From NCBI GenBank assembly GCA_036785325.1, contig JAXIVH010000019.1, positions 4,419,268-4,483,267 of the forward strand: 64,000 nucleotides of DNA, given 5' to 3'. A program made the translations under genes and the position numbers. Shown one piece after another: positions 44,922-56,800 of the stretch (position 1 is its first letter; the number at the start of each line of letters is the position of its first letter). Source of the DNA: Urophycis tenuis (lineage: Eukaryota > Chordata > Actinopteri > Gadiformes > Phycidae). The notes beneath the pieces are model-generated. The model was not told the origin of the DNA. It saw nothing but the letters and a program-made list of their open reading frames with translations, and did not search any database.

Positions 44922-47900
44922 ACTCCTGAATACTGTCAGAAGCTTATACAGTCTCCCGTTGAACCTTGCTATTAACCTTGCTCATTAAATTCTGATGTTA
45001 TTATGGACCAATGGAATTGACAGAAATCACAAGGTTTATCAAAATGCACATTGTTAAATTAGAATAATAACAGAAAACAACACCACAAAATATGTAAACT
45101 TTCAGCATCAAAATAGTTCATTGTGAGGAATGCTCAGTAAAGTATGGAGGAGGCCGTCGGTGAGAGAAATGACTCTGATCGGCTGTTCAGCTTCAGCCAA
45201 TCCATGCAGAAGAGAAGAGAAAACGAGAAGAGAAACGGTGAGGTGAGCAAAAGTAGCATACAACTTCACCAAGAGGACACAAAATGGTTCCCTCATTCAC
45301 GTGGAGACACTGAAGGCCGACTGATCAGCGCGGTTCGGGAGAGGTCAGCTCTGTGCGATATCAGGGGGACACTTTATGTCCTGTGTCTTCCGCCGTCCCT
45401 TTTTGAAAGACGAATACAGACTACCGCCACCTGCTGGTATGGAGGGTTATTACCTCTCACGAACGTACATGTTAGGAGGCTTTGCGGTGTGCTCTAGTGC
45501 ACCTTTTGGGCCAAGACACAGGCTCAAAAAGTTGCCTTTGTCGCAGTGAGTTCTTTGACGTCAGCTAGATGCTTCCTGAGCTAGCTGCTTCCTGAGCGTG
45601 TTGTTGTTACCGGTGGTGACTTCACAGTGCCCTGCGGTGAAGGTGCCTGTGACATCTGGCAAACGTGCAGCCAGACCTGCCTTCATCCACAGGTGTTTGG
45701 TTATACCAAGCTACTGGCGTGGGTCCAAGTGGTAAGCATACTATAATAGGACCTTCCATGGACAAATGCTCATCAATGGAATACATCCATGCAATTTTCA
45801 TATCATGTTGACAAAACCTGATTAGTTAGTCACAGCTTGAACATATGACAGGGCCGGTAGCCATTCATAGTTTAGGAAAAAGGGGTGGCACCTGTGAGGG
45901 CCATTCGGATTCCAGGGAGGGGGGCACCCCAGGCCACTCCCTGGACACACCCCTGTCCTCTCCTCCCCCCCATCTGCTGTCACCCAAATCTCCTCACTTG
46001 GCTGACCCTGGTGCCTCCCTCACACCATTCTATCCATGCATTCTGGAGCGCGTCCATCCTTGAGTACATAATCCACCCCCTCCACCCCAGCACGAGCACC
46101 TCACTGCCAGTATGTGTGTGTGCAGGACCAGGTGGTGGTTGTCCAAGTGAATACGGAGCTGGAAATAGAGGAGGGAGGGAGGGAGGGAGAGGGAGAGAGA
46201 TAGTGTGTGAGAGGGAGACTTGAATTATGACAACAACACACCGCAAAACGGTTAGCGGTTGAAGATTAGGCGGTCTTTCCATTTCCAGTGTTTGTCCTTG
46301 TATGTATTATTATGGGATATGTTTTTCCATGAGAGGAGGGAAGAGGAGTGTGACAGAGGGATTCAGTAGATGGTGTTGTGGCTATCTTCATGATACATGT
46401 GGAAGTCAGCGTTCACAGTGTTTCTTCTGTTGTTACACCGTTGGGGAAGGAAGAAGATCAACCCAAATAGGAACTCTGAGTAGATGCGTGTTAGCAGTTA
46501 ATTGGCCCTATTTTAAATGCTGAGGTTGAACACGTTTTTGCTCGATTTGGAATTCTTCAAAATGGATGAAAGGGTGAGTTACAAGCCTTTCCTCTGTTTG
46601 TTTTAACTGATGAACAACTTCACCGTGCTATATTCTGATTTAATTAATCATTATTTTTCTCTTTGATTTAAACTTGATAATTTAGGTGATCCACAGATGT
46701 GACTGTACTGTTCTTAACAAATCCCTTAAACAACTTCCCACTTGTTATTTGACTAAGGTCTTCTATATTCTAATGCCTCGGTTGTGTGGTAGTTAGTGAA
46801 AGTGCTGTGCCCTAATGGTGAAGTCAGCGATGAGTTTTGCAAATACCGGAAGAAATGTTACTTTGCTGGAGGTTATATTTTAACATGTAGTTGGCCTGTT
46901 TAGTTTCCCTGGACACAAGGAATTCAGGCTGTCTTTCAGAAGAACATTTGACCAGATTTGCTGTACTGAAAATACTTTTTGGGAGATTCTTTCATACTTT
47001 AGTTGAGAATCTTGAAGGTTTGTGGGAACGCATCTCCCAGGAAACTTGACCTTGACTGTGGAGCGACTCATGTGTTGAGTCCAGGTGTTAACTCTATAAA
47101 TGACAGAAGGCTAACTGGATGAAGCAATGATCACCACCATTTAAAAGTTACACCTCTTAAACAATGGATTAACTCACAGTATGTCATAGATCCCAATTAT
47201 CCTCAGTGGAAAAAAAAACATCTGGTAGTTTATTCTCTCAATCTAGGGCCCTTATCAAGGATTAAAGTGCAGCTGCCCTCAGTTCCGAGACTAAATTAGC
47301 TGTGGCTGCGTGCTTGGATCTCGTGAATGTCTGCAGACTTAAATTTAATTAAATCAAACGGTGAACCCTGTGCTCTAACCGAGTTTGAGATTAGCTGCCG
47401 CTATGTGAATCAATGACATTTGACAATTGGCATTTCATGTTCATGCTAATATTATGTCAAAACCATTGAGGTCCTATAGCAAATTTGGCAGCTCCCGACA
47501 GCCAGATATAAACTTTTATCACACACTGATTGTCATTTGACTAAATGGAGACGGGTCAGTCAGTTGGGATGTTACACACTATTGTAATGGGATGGATGCA
47601 GGGAGAGCTGCACTTCAATTGCTTTTCATTCCAGTGACCTATAAAGCAGTGTAGTGTATGGTCAGCTGTTTATACTGTATAAGGATGCATTGTTGTATGT
47701 ATTGTTTCTCTTGAAGTCGTTTGCAAGGAATGTGAGTTTAAGGTGCTTCGAGGTCAGAGGTGAAAAGAAGCCAGTTGTTGTCACAATAGCTTTGGGCACA
47801 GGGGGTGCCCAAAGCTCAGATGATTATCTGAGAAGTAGTATTTAAACTGTGCATCAGGACAAGGCTGGCAGAGTGTTCTCAGAATTTGGCCACAGAGGCT
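44922..47900. other. gene-free stretch
   Basis: Apart from the duplicated block at 45655-45845 I see no coding region. Short poly-C and GA/GGGA repeats occur at 45960-46210; the rest is AT-rich unique sequence. Part of 46.3-48.0 kb may belong to the 5' LTR/leader of the retrovirus remnant that follows. Confidence 0.45.
45655..45845 (+). repeat. duplicated block, copy 1, with an exon-like core
   Basis: About 75-80% alike to 49850-50055. The core catccacaggtgtttggtta ... gtccaagtggtaagca has an AG acceptor and GTAAGC donor around 39 open bases (VFGYTKLLAWVQV). No gene assigned. Confidence 0.6.
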
Positions 47901-47939
47901 CTCTCAAGATTCAGACCTTTTTGACACTGTAATTTCCTT

Positions 47940-48050
47940 TGACAATGTACTTTGTAATAAACTCTTTTTAATATACAAGTGGGACGTGTCAGTGGTGGTT
48001 TATTCCTTTTCCTCAACACATCAAGATACTACAATATTTGGCGACACGTT
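47940..48050 (+). other. possible LTR end of an endogenous retrovirus
   Basis: AATAAA at about 47956, then a U/R-like stretch ending actaca, followed by a tttggcgacacgttggac segment that resembles a primer-binding region. No second LTR was found, so this is tentative. Confidence 0.3.
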
Positions 48051-48819
48051 GGACGTGTTTGTGACCTTTTTCAGCGTTTGCCAACAGCTTCAACGGGCCG
48101 ACCCCCGCATCAACCGCGGATTGTGGAAAGAGTGAGTCTTTTTTCACAATATTTTGTGCTGGCCTGCTGCCTTGGAGCTGCTGTGTATTTGCTGTCTTAG
48201 GACACACCGTAAAGAATCTTTATATGGGGAATGATTTGATGTGCTGATGATTAGAAGTTGACCACCGTTCTAAATTTGGGGTTTTATTTGAGTTAAGGGC
48301 AACGCAAACAGGGGGAAATAGAGAAATAAGGAAATTAAGGAACTTGAAAAAAGATTTAAAATAGGTAAAAAAGGTAATGAAGAAATAGGAAAAGAGTGAG
48401 GGAGAAGCTTAATTAGTAATATAATGCAAATTAAAATCTGTATTGTGCAAGTTTGAGGGGAGGGGCTCTAAATCCACTTTTGAACAGTAAGACACATGCA
48501 CTTTTAGCTGCTATGTGAAAATTGACTTCAAATAGGAAAAAATGTAAAATAGTAATAAAGTATAAAAGTAGAATAAGTAATAAAGTATGGAAAAAAGCCT
48601 TAGGGACATAATGTTAGTTAAAAACTGTATTGTGCAAGTTAAACTTGCACGATACAGACTGTTGACATTAAAATAGGAAAAAAGGTAAAATAGGAATGAA
48701 ATAGGAATTAAATCAAACTAAATCAACCATTATTACAGTCGCAGCCAAACCAGGTTCAGTTTCAATGACCCCAGCCGTCATCAGCAGCCCCTGTTGCATA
48801 CAGTCCACAGCCAACTTAT

Positions 48820-49656
48820 AGCCAACCGCAGATATGGAGAGGAAGAGGTCGAGGAAATCTAGCATGAGGAAGAGGAGGCCATTTTTATCCAAATTTTCAA
48901 CAGTCCCCAGTATGTTACAATTGTGGACAGTTTGGCAATTTTTCTTGTGAATGCAACATGCCAGGAGGAAACTTTAGAGGAAACTTCAGAGGAAACTTTA
49001 GAGGAAACTTTAGAGGAGGATTCAGAGGCCAGCCAACACCATCCCGTGGACCGGTGAACCCTAACAGGGGCCCGGAGGCAGGATTTTAGGGGTGCCCAGA
49101 GAACTCGAAAGGGGGGTGTCCGCTGGCAGTGTCAGGGCCTGAGCAAGATCTGACAATAATGGTGAAAGTTAATAATCGATCATTGGAAGTAATGGATAGC
49201 GCAGCTGCTTTCACCTGTATTCGGCCTGAAGATGTTATACATCTCCCCATGTCTGGTCAATTGATACGGACAATCGGGTTTGAGGGAGTTAAACAGCTCA
49301 TTCTTCTCATGGAACCAATTGAGCTCTGCTATAAAACTCTGAAGACTAAAATACCCATACTGTTATCAGAACCCACACCTATTGCACTTTTGTGAAGTGA
49401 TGCTTTGTGTAGATTGAATTGTACAATAAAGTGTACACAGGATGGCTGTCGGGTGAAAATCCCAAAAGGTATTGCTGGCCAACTACCGATGACAACTGAT
49501 GGTGAAGCTCCTTCAGTATTTTGGATCGGAGATCTTAGTGCAGATCTTTTGGAACCTGTCAGATTGTGGGAGAAGTTCATTGTAACAAACATGCCTGATG
49601 CGAAGCTTCCGGAATATCCAGCAGTAACCAGACATTTTCAAATGTTGAAATGTTAA
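48820..49656 (+). pseudogene. endogenous retrovirus gag(NC)-pro remnant
   Basis: One frame (first base of codon at 48913) reads a degenerate zinc knuckle CYNCGQFGNFSCEC, in which the usual His is Asn and an extra Cys appears; four NFRG repeats; RGQPTPSRGPVNPNRGPE; an in-frame TAG at 49087-49089; then a retroviral aspartic-protease-like domain (LEVMDSAAAFTCIRPED) whose D-T/S-G-A core reads D-S-A-A; a TGA at 49393-49395; and a cysteine-containing linker (CRLNCTIKCTQDGC) to a stop at about 49656. Reverse transcriptase, integrase and envelope are absent. The gag-TAG-pro order is that of gamma-/epsilonretrovirus-like elements. Lesions show it is inactive. Confidence 0.7.
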
Positions 49657-49835
49657 AACACTTACTGTTACTTGTTGTTTGTATTGTCTATTGTCTGTGT
49701 TGTTTTGCTGTTTGTTCACTGTACTGTTGAGTGTTGCGCACGCACCACCAGGACAAATTCCTCGTAGGTGCAAACCTACTTACGCTACTTACCAATAAAG
49801 TTCTTCTGAGTTCTGAGTTCTGAATCGTCTACTTT
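49657..49835 (+). repeat. LINE/SINE-type 3' tail
   Basis: Contains caggacaaattcctcgta and caataaagttcttctgagtt followed by a short (GAGTTCT)n tail, a common fish non-LTR retrotransposon ending. It abuts the retroviral remnant. Confidence 0.6.
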
Positions 49836-49849
49836 GCTTTGTTCTTCTA

Positions 49850-50055
49850 TTAGGAAGACTTGCCCTCATCCACAGGTGTTTGGTTATGAGAAGCTGCTGC
49901 CGTTTGTCCAAGTGGTAAGCACACAATGCAATACGACCTCACACAGGAAAAATGCTAACTTCATAATCAATGGATACAATCTATGTGTCCATCAATGTGG
50001 ATAGAATATAATGTTGAAATAACCTGATAAGTAGAATATTTCCAGCTGACGTAAG
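49850..50055 (+). repeat. duplicated block, copy 2, with an exon-like core
   Basis: Counterpart of 45655-45845. Core ctcatccacaggtgtttggt ... tttgtccaagtggtaagc again keeps the AG acceptor, GTAAGC donor and an open 39-base frame (VFGYEKLLPFVQV). May be an unrecognised exon upstream of lingo4 or a repeat. Confidence 0.6.
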
Positions 50056-50189
50056 GTCATTGCCGAGACTTGGCCACATTTTAACAGCAAGTCTTCTCCT
50101 GCGGTGATGTGTTTGTGTTGTGTTGCAGCAAACAAAGTCTTGTAAACGTCACTTCCAACACATATAGTTGGACTTGTTCTACCGCTGAT

Positions 50190-50192
50190 TGT

Positions 50193-50224
<32 letters not shown>

Positions 50225-50275
50225 GCAATACTTTAATGATCCCTGAGGGAAATTGCATTCGTCACAATACTCCGG
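50190..50275 (-). repeat. (GACA)n plus LINE tail
   Basis: Seven to eight GACA units followed by gcaatactttaatgatccct gagggaaatt, the inverted end of a typical fish non-LTR element (aatttccctcagggatca). Confidence 0.7.
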
Positions 50276-50469
50276 GAAAAAAAGAAGAGAGAGACACTCT
50301 ACGTATAGTAGAGTGTTAGAATATATAAATATATAATATAAACCTATGTAACAATATACAAAAAATATATAAAAAATATATAAAATATACAAAAATGTAC
50401 ATACATCCAGGCATACGCTATAGAGGTAAATAGCATACACAGAGATGTAGCATGTAGGATTAGGTAAGC

Positions 50470-50640
50470 AAAATTACCAGTTATGCAGTGAAATGACCAG
50501 TTATGCAGTGTGAAATGACCCGTTATGCAGTGAAATGACCAGTTATGTAGTGGGAATGACCCGTTATGCAGTGTGAATGACCCAATATGCAGTGAAATGA
50601 CCAGTTATGCAGTGTGAAATGACCCGTCATGCAGTGTGAA
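50470..50640 (+). repeat. short minisatellite, about 21-bp unit
   Basis: About eight imperfect units of the type gaccagttatgcagtgtgaaa / gacccgttatgcagtg, ending less than 40 bp before the likely acceptor of the lingo4 coding exon. Many units contain ATG in reading context (ttatgcagtg). Confidence 0.88.
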
Positions 50641-50688
50641 TGCAAACGAGTCTTTCTTCCTTGTCTTGCTCTAAAGGCAAGCCGTCAA

Positions 50689-52476
50689 ATGTTTGAGAGG
50701 CCTGCAGTGCAGTGGCGGCTAGGCTGGGCCGCGTTATACCTGTGGCTCTCCGGGGTGGCGTACACCAAAGACGCGTCCTGGCCGTGTCCGCAGCCCTGCC
50801 AGTGCAACGGCCGAACCCTGGAGGCCAACTGCTCCGACTGCCGCTTCGAGGCGGTGCCGGACGGGTTCCCGCGGGACTGCCGGCTCCTGAACCTCACGCA
50901 CAACAGCCTCAGGAGCCTCGCCAGCCGGCAGTTCAAGACGCTGCCGCAGCTGCTGGAGTTGGACGTGAGCGACAACCTTCTGGTGACCGTCGAGGCCGAG
51001 GCCTTCGCGGGACTGCGCAGCCTGCTCACTCTTCGCCTCGCCCGCAACCGCCTCAGGGTGATCCCCGCGGGGGCCTTCGATGGCCTGCCGCAACTCCAGG
51101 TGCTGGACATGCGCGACAACCAGCTCCTGGTCTTGCTGGACTTCACTTTCCGCGACCTGACGGCTCTGCGGAGCCTCGACGCGGGCAGAAGTGATCTGGT
51201 GTTCGTCTCGCCGCACGCCTTCGCCGGCCTGGCCAATCTGCGGGAGCTGAACGTAGACCGATGCAACCTGAGCGCCGTGCCGACCGAGGGACTCAGACCG
51301 CTCGGCGGGCTGGCGACGCTCGGCCTCCACCGACTCGGCCTCACCGTGCTGGCAAACTATTCCCTCCGGTGGTTAGGGAGCCTCAAGAGGCTTGTCATCT
51401 CCCATTGGTCCGCTCTGGAGACCTTGGAGGGCAACAGCCTCTTTGGCCTGAACCTCACCTTCCTCACTGTAAGCCACTGCAACCTCAGTGTCGTCCCTTA
51501 CGCCTCGCTGCAGCACCTCGTGTACCTGGTGCACCTCGACCTGTCCTTCAACCCCATCCGCTACGTCCGCGGGAACTCGCTCCGGGACCTGCTGCGCCTC
51601 CAGGAGTTCCATCTGGTCGGCGGCCAGCTGCTCCGCATCGACCCGCGGGCGTTCCACGGCTTGGCCCACTTCAAGGTGCTCAACGTCTCGGGGAACCTCC
51701 TGAGAACGCTGGAGGAGGGGGCGTTCGCTGCGGTGGGCAGCCTGGCCGTGCTGAGGCTTGACGACAACCCGCTGGCCTGCGACTGCCGGCTGCTGTGGGT
51801 GCTGCGGCGGCGCGTCCGCCTCGGCTTTGACCGGCACCCACCCGTGTGCGCCGCCGCGACCCGGGTCGAGGGCTGGAGCTTCATGGACTTCGCCGACGCC
51901 GACCTCCCGGGCCCGTTCACCTGCCGCCGGTCCCGGATACTGAACCGCGGGCCTCAGCACGTGCAGGTGGCCGAGGGGCAGACGGTCCACATGCACTGCG
52001 GCGCGGAGGGCGACCCCGCGCCCTCCATCGGCTGGCTGAACCCGCAGCGCCTCCCGCTGTCGGCCGCCGGCAGACTGCGGGTCCTGGCCAACGGCTCGCT
52101 GGAGGTGCGCTACGCGCAGCCGCGGGACGCCGGCGTCTACGTGTGCCAGGCGTCCAACGCCGGCGGCGACGACAGCCTCCGCGTGGGCCTCGCCGTGCGG
52201 GGCTTCCCGCGTTCGCCGCGGGGCTCCTTCCTGGCCAACGGCACCGGGTCGTTCCCGTCGGAGGTGAAGACGCTGGCGGTGGCGGTCAGCATCGGCGTGC
52301 TGTCCTTCTGCAGCTCGGTCAGCCTGTGCTTCGTCTTCATGTTCCTGTGGAGCAAAGGGAAGGGCCACTACAAGCACACGGCCACCATCGAGTATGTGCC
52401 GAGAAGCGCCGCGTCTACCAGTAACGGAGGCAGGGGTCACGCGGAGTCGAGTCGATTCACCATGAAGTTAATATAG
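50689..52476 (+). CDS. lingo4: LINGO-family LRR/Ig transmembrane protein, probably lingo4
   Basis: Single coding exon of 595 residues (human LINGO4 593). I chose the ATG at 50689 because a pyrimidine-rich acceptor (tcttgctctaaag) ends at 50676, and the upstream ATG at 50629 lies in the repeat. Signal peptide at residues 1-24 (WAALYLWLSGVAY), LRRNT cysteines (CPQPCQCNG), about 11-12 leucine-rich repeats to about 355, LRRCT (NPLACDCRLLWVLRRR ... FTCRRSRI), one I-set Ig domain (Cys in HMHCGAEG about 435 and YVCQASNAGG about 483), TM about 525-557 (LAVAVSIGVLSFCSSVSLCF), and a short cytoplasmic tail with IEYVPR and C-terminal FTMKLI. LINGO proteins are neuronal surface receptors/adhesion molecules. 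Sequence also resembles LINGO1; LINGO4 is preferred because of the SV2A-cathepsin-VPS72 neighbourhood. The coding region is very GC-rich, so the large antisense frames are shadows. Confidence 0.9.
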   Translation: MFERPAVQWRLGWAALYLWLSGVAYTKDASWPCPQPCQCNGRTLEANCSDCRFEAVPDGFPRDCRLLNLTHNSLRSLASRQFKTLPQLLELDVSDNLLVTVEAEAFAGLRSLLTLRLARNRLRVIPAGAFDGLPQLQVLDMRDNQLLVLLDFTFRDLTALRSLDAGRSDLVFVSPHAFAGLANLRELNVDRCNLSAVPTEGLRPLGGLATLGLHRLGLTVLANYSLRWLGSLKRLVISHWSALETLEGNSLFGLNLTFLTVSHCNLSVVPYASLQHLVYLVHLDLSFNPIRYVRGNSLRDLLRLQEFHLVGGQLLRIDPRAFHGLAHFKVLNVSGNLLRTLEEGAFAAVGSLAVLRLDDNPLACDCRLLWVLRRRVRLGFDRHPPVCAAATRVEGWSFMDFADADLPGPFTCRRSRILNRGPQHVQVAEGQTVHMHCGAEGDPAPSIGWLNPQRLPLSAAGRLRVLANGSLEVRYAQPRDAGVYVCQASNAGGDDSLRVGLAVRGFPRSPRGSFLANGTGSFPSEVKTLAVAVSIGVLSFCSSVSLCFVFMFLWSKGKGHYKHTATIEYVPRSAASTSNGGRGHAESSRFTMKLI

Positions 52477-52946
52477 GTGGTTAGTTGGCTTCACTTCACC
52501 ACACACCACACACACACCTGCTGGCTGTGAACACATCAAGTTGAATTGTAATCGTATAGAATTGTGTTGTGGCTAAAGTAATTGGAAATGGAGTGTGAAA
52601 CTGGTACAGGTGGGACAGGATATCCTATTGCGGGTGCAAAAGTTGAACCAGCCCCGGTTTGCAGAGATTGTAGATAAAACAGGTGTGGGTGAAAGGAAGT
52701 GACATCATTACCGTTGGATGTAAAATAGCCTATAAACAGATTTGTAGCATACGGTGTAAAGGCCGAGCTGGTAAAGAGGTGAACGCATGCCCCCTTCTGT
52801 TGGTCATTAGCATTGAATATATTATTGCTCATAAATATGAATATTTTAACAATAGTTTTAATTTTGATATGTGAAATAAGTACTGTTGAGAACTATTTTT
52901 GAACAAATCGCCACAAAGTTGGAATGCACTTTAGGAATGTGATGTG

Positions 52947-52956
52947 AATAAATAAA
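52947..52956 (+). terminator. lingo4 polyadenylation signals (overlapping pair)
   Basis: aataaataaa, two overlapping AATAAA hexamers 470 bp past the stop. Confidence 0.65.
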
Positions 52957-53727
52957 GAAATAACCTGTAACCTAAATCACAGCATGCTACCTCAATTCCC
53001 AACATTACACCCAGAGAAAGGAAGATGACATGGGGCAGAAAACAGCATTTGAATGAATAAATGAATAAATATAATGTGTCTGATTAATCTTGATTCTGAT
53101 GATATGATTGAATACATATATTGAATACATACAATATAAATAATTATATTAGGTGATGCCTTGGATGCTGCAATAATTCATTTATCTACGTCACAAAGTC
53201 ACTAAATGTTTGTGATGATGATACTTAAAAATATTTAGCTTTATATTATATTAAGTCATTTACAAGACAATATTTGATGGTCAAACTAAACTATTGATGC
53301 TGTATTGCACATGGCATGAGGTTTATATTATTTGTCCTCTACAAATCTTCACAAACAAATTAAGATTTTTGTCTATAGGCCTACATGAATTTGGATTTTA
53401 GCAATATGACTTGCGAGGACATTTTTTTTATTTTTATCAATAGGATAGTAAATACAAATGAAATACAAATACAAATTAAAAAATATTAATAACATAAATA
53501 ATAAAACCCACAAAATATTATACAGCAAATATATGAATATACGCAATAACAATGCAAAATATGATCAAAATTTGTGTTAGCGTTGCACATTCGTAAACAG
53601 TGCACATGCGTGTCTTGAACCAAACATCACCTGACCTTACCCGGAAGTACTTTATGACTACAACATGAACACTACAAGCTTCTGATTAGCATTAGCTTAC
53701 ACCGCCTCGTTACTTCAATCTCATGGT
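52957..53727. other. AT-rich spacer between lingo4 and vps72
   Basis: No coding potential or named repeat seen. The vps72 promoter should be at its right end; the 5' UTR probably begins near 53700. Confidence 0.5.
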
Positions 53728-53880
53728 TTGTTTGTTCTTAAAAATTTAAAGTGCGTCGGAAAACGAGCGACCCTCATTTCCGAGCAACAACGAAACGACC
53801 CTGTTGGTGAATCTTTAACAAGTGCGTGCAGCAGACGTTACTCTTCTCCTCTTGTTTGGCTAGCGTTAGCCACCACAACA

Positions 53881-56800
53881 ATGAGTCTGGCGGTGGCCCG
53901 AGAACCCCGCACCACTGCGGGGAACCGCATGTCAAAACTCCTCGATGCTGAAGAGGAGGATGACTTCTACAAGACCACCTATGGCGGGTTCAATGATGTG
54001 AGTACAACGAATAAAACCGGCACATTGATTTGTCTGCAGCATGTTTGCTTTCTGGAGTAAGTGCTAAACTAGATCGAGTTGTATTGTGGTCTGCCGGTCC
54101 CTCAATGCCTACTCACATCTCTTCATTTCACTTAAACCCTTTATGACTTGACTTGACTTTCCTTATTGACAACCAGACCAGGTAGGTGTATGTATGTACA
54201 CGTAAACCTTCCCTTCAGGCAATCACTATACACATACTTTGGAAGGCTTTTAAACTGCAGTCAGCTTCAAGATTCAAGATTCAAAGTTTTTATTGTCATG
54301 TACAGCAGGGAAAACAAGTTTCTCTGTGCAATGGAATTCTTTCATTGCTGTCTACACTGATGCCGGGTTAAAAATAAAAGAGACGAATACGTACAATATA
54401 TATACCCTATATACAGTACTTAACTTGGGTCATGGTTGAGCATCATGTAAGTTTGTTTCCTGGCAATAAGTCTGAAGGTTCAATCACTTCAGAACACTTT
54501 TTGAAATAAAGCCTCGCAGACCTACTAGCAGAAAGTTAGTTTGCTCGTACAAGACAGACGTTGATTTGTTTGTGTGAAACCAAAGTCATGCCTGTACCCA
54601 AGAGGTTCGTAGAGGTGCAATAAGGGAGAGTTTACCTCCATTAAATACAATCACATAAGACTTATATTTTCCATTCCATGGAGGGAAATTCGACCTAAGA
54701 GTCCTTAATACGGCACCCGAAAGCTATTGCAAATATCGTCTTGAGCACTAGCGGCCGACTTGAACGCACCGCCCCGCACTGGGATGCGCTGTGGAGGAAC
54801 GAGCTCGTCCTTTATAGTGACGGCTATTGACTTGAACGTCTTGTTGACCGGTCTCCCGGCCAGGAATCGGGGGACGACGAGTACCACGGAGAGCACTCGG
54901 ACACGGAGGACGAGGTGGACAGTGACTTTGACATCGACGAGGGAGACGAGCCCGACAGCGACCAGGAAGACGCCGCGCCGCGCAAGAAGAGCCGAGTCGT
55001 CACGAAAGCTTATAAGGTAAGACCGGCGGATTTAGCGCTTCCACCGAGGAGACCGCTGGAACGCCGCAGTGTGTCAGAACGTGGAGGTGCTGTTTTCCAG
55101 TCTACGTTCTCCTGTCTGTATGTTTGACAAGAATATTTCGATTATTTCTTTAGAGGCAGTTTTGACTTTTATTTATTTTTTGGGCTTGTTTCAATCGCTG
55201 TTATGGATGCTCTCAAGCTCTTATGTCACGGTGACTTGCTCCTTGCTTGCTTACAGAGAAACCCACCATGTAATAATTTCCCCCATTCCTCCATCTGTGA
55301 CCCAGGAACCCATCAAGATCGCCAAGCCCAAGCCCAAGAAGCCAGCCGAGGAGCAGAAGAAGACGGAGAGAACCAAAGTGGAGCTGAAGAGGAAGATACC
55401 GGTGGAGTTCCAAGACTTTGCAGAGAGTGAGACTTCATACCATCCCATAATAGACACTGTAGCAATGCTTTGGGTCATCGTTCTGTAAGCGCCCATGCCG
55501 TACTGTGAGGTAGAGATGCCCGTTGCTTAAGGAAAGGAGAATTAATTGTTTTTAAACTATTGATCGTGTTCAATAACTTCAACTAAACAATTATTTTTGG
55601 GTGCAAAAATTCTCACTAATTCAAGTCAAAGTTAACTTTATTGTCAATCCTACCATACAATTAGTGCAAGTAATTATACAGAGGATTGAAATTGCGTTTC
55701 TCCACACTGTGCAATAATTGTAACAGACAAGGTATAACATATCAAATAACATAATAGTGCAGTATTGTGTGCATCTGGATAGATAACATGGAAGAAACCT
55801 GAGGCTGGATGTTAATTATCGAGTTGAAGTTAAACATCTCTTTTGTAAATCACATCGTTGCAAACATGCGATTCACCAAAAAGATGCTCAGCTTAAAAAA
55901 CAAACCCCAAAAAGAAACACAGCTAGCTCTGCATCAGAACCACACCGGCCCTCCTGCGCCGCCGCCGCCGCTAACCACCGCTAACCGCCGCTAACCCCCC
56001 CGCGCGCGCGTCTCTCTCCCTCAGCCCGCAAGTCTGTGCGGCAGTCCACCAGCGAGCACACGCGCAAGACCAACCTGCGCCTGCAGGAGCGGCAGGACGC
56101 CCCGCGGCGCCGGAGGGGCGCCCACCGCGACCGACCCCTGACCCAGGAAGAGCTGCTGGCCGAGGCCAAAATCACCGCCGAAGCCAACATCCGCTCGCTG
56201 GGTGAGGGGGGGAAACCCGCAGTTCGCCGATCGCCATCGCGGTCACATGCTAACGTTTCCGTTTCCAGATGTTTTTAAATTCTGGCCAAGGCATGTTTTT
56301 ATTTAAAATGTCAGTGTGTGTGTGTCGTGTTTGCAGACAGATGCGGAAACACACCCTTTCTAAGGCAAACCGGCTCATGAAGAGACTTACATTTTACATT
56401 TAGGGGCATTTAGCAGACGCTTTTATCCAAAACGACTCACAAAGAGGGCATTTGTCATAAGGAAGTGAAACATTTAATTGCTGCTAACACAGTAAGAAAT
56501 CCACCAGAACAAGTTTCGAGCACTTCAATTGCTAGGTTAACCATTGCTAGTATACAACATCAAGTACCAAGTTAGTGATTGAAATGCCAAGCTAACATTA
56601 TAACGTTTCGCCCCCCCCCTGGCAGAGAACTACGAGCGCCTGGAGGCCGACAAGAAGAAGCACGTGCACAAGAAGCGGCGCTTCGACGGGCCCACCATCC
56701 GCTACCACTCGGTGCTCATGCCCCTGCTGTCTCACTCGCTGCTGAAGGAGGAGAACGTGGACGTGGAGGGGTGAGGCACGCCGGCCACGCCGCCGCCGCT

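Noticed and set aside
51373..52440. 355-residue open frame on the - strand
   Set aside because: Lies wholly antisense to the LINGO coding exon; GC-rich codons suppress stops. No domain is recognisable.
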